Below are positions 63,436-64,000 of a stretch of DNA of 64,000 nucleotides, in pieces. The stretch spans positions 49,218,284-49,282,283 of the forward strand of contig NC_091136.1 of assembly GCF_041381155.1 (NCBI RefSeq), in the 5' to 3' direction. Both the position numbers and the translations under genes were made by a program. The notes beneath the pieces are model-generated. The model had not been told where the DNA came from. It worked only from the letters and a program-made list of their open reading frames with translations, and did no database searches. This stretch comes from Argopecten irradians (taxonomy: Eukaryota; Mollusca; Bivalvia; Pectinida; Pectinidae). Within the stretch, counting starts at the first letter, position 1. Every line of letters starts with the position of its first letter.

Positions 63436-63789
63436 TCAATTTTGCTTGTTACGAGCATTTTCATTGGCTTAAAAATTTACTTTATCAAGCCCATAAAGGA
63501 AAAAATGGCCCCGTCGACGTTTATAACGTTGCTTCTGATTGGCTGAGATGACGGCGTAATGATTTCATAGACAAAAGAGTCCCATAATGAATTTTGAATA
63601 TTGAAGAGATTATCTTTAGTAAATTGAATTATAAGGATTAATTTGAATATATTTTTTATGTTATGGAGATATAACACAAAAATCTGAGTGTACTCTCATC
63701 ATAAACCGCTTCGCGGTTTATTTAGAGTACACTCAGATTTTTGTGTTATATCTCCATAACATAAAAAATATATTCAAGTTAATCCTTAA
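63436..63789. mobile_element. 354-bp hairpin-ended element inserted in the LINE
   Basis: AATAAT at 63430-63435 and 63790-63795 flanks it. Across the junction the LINE reads KQNIIDISIEDLYDYF without a break. The high-coordinate end is the palindrome 63633-63787. Confidence 0.78.
63633..63787. repeat. 155-bp foldback palindrome, GCGAAGC centre on the minus strand
   Basis: Arms of 75 and 73 nt surround GCTTCGC at 63708-63714, which is GCGAAGC on the other strand. The ends are AAGGATT and AATCCTT, as in the 61701 palindrome, but the arm sequences are different. Confidence 0.92.
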
Positions 63790-64000
63790 AATAATATTTT
63801 GTTTACTAGTTCCGTCAATTTTATTGAGGATATTCCAAAATGTTCTGGGCTCTGATTTGGATACGTTTCATAATTCCCTTTCCATTTTCTCTTGGTGAAT
63901 TCTATAAAATTTATTCAGAGTTTTTCTGTATTCTTTACAAGTATTCTTAAGGGTAGTCTTGTTTGTCGAGGTTTTATCTTGATTATAACATCTTTTAGCC

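Larger units (their letters stand above)
59695..64000 (-). mobile_element. Decayed LINE, same broad type as 36600-41910, with two nested insertions
   Basis: Read on the minus strand from the window end: YRKTLNKFYRIHQEK and FWNILNKIDGTSKQNII (64000-63796), SIEDLYDYFKNLN (63428-63390), LSNNKAPGHDE (~63270-63236), then LNEYLKSTAEILMPLYC to SAQAGFRKNHSTTDNIF (61696-61420), VGVKQGENLSPFLFAIFLND, the catalytic YADDTVIMAES (~60990) and CNLCFTDIGNEYHYLFQCS near the 3' end. Frames break several times. Two short elements (63436-63789 and 61702-63229) interrupt it. The 3' end joins the GTGTCCAC repeat at about 59694. The 5' part lies outside the window. Confidence 0.82.

Overview
This is AT-rich animal DNA with spliced genes, long introns and many transposon remnants; nothing in it is bacterial. 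A bivalve mollusc is the most likely source. The grounds are a METTL24-like methyltransferase, a PHD/FLYWCH gene of the kind expanded in bivalves, a CCoAOMT-like methyltransferase, the transposon families, and frequent catgtacatgtac-like words. That identification is inference; no database was consulted.

Layout. (1) 370-12485, + strand: a METTL24-like methyltransferase in six coding exons (342 aa). Its 9.6-kb first intron holds a complete seven-exon gene on the minus strand (2505-9354, 415 aa) coding a PHD finger, a Ser/Pro heptad-repeat linker and a FLYWCH zinc finger. (2) 12.5-25 kb: mostly non-coding, with foldback and inverted-repeat elements, 51-bp, 66-bp and ~39-bp tandem arrays, and a decayed CCoAOMT-like pseudogene. 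(3) 25.3-46.0 kb: a CCoAOMT-like O-methyltransferase on the + strand. Its first two coding exons occur twice, 16.6 kb apart, and between the copies lie a broken DIRS-like fossil, LINE pieces and a nearly complete 5-kb LINE. The second exon-1 copy carries an in-frame TGA. (4) 47.2-50.3 kb, minus strand: a paralogue of the PHD/FLYWCH gene, apparently broken by an 8-nt insertion and without a visible first exon. (5) 50-59.7 kb: repeats and one LINE 3' fragment inside a minisatellite. (6) 59.7-64 kb, minus strand: a decayed LINE that runs off the window end and is interrupted by two short elements, each ending in a 155-bp foldback hairpin.

Main observations. Three long foldback palindromes (13.6, 61.8 and 63.7 kb) all have a C-GNA-G mini-hairpin at the exact centre. 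Two of them end insertions whose removal restores LINE continuity, with 5-6 bp target duplications. One LINE copy is flanked by a ~118-bp direct duplication, and another ends exactly where an 875-bp duplication starts. In the best LINE, ORF1 and the endonuclease lie in one frame separated only by a TAG. The two PHD/FLYWCH paralogues have expanded unrelated in-frame repeats (21 bp and 54 bp) at the same place, and both stop before any transposase domain.
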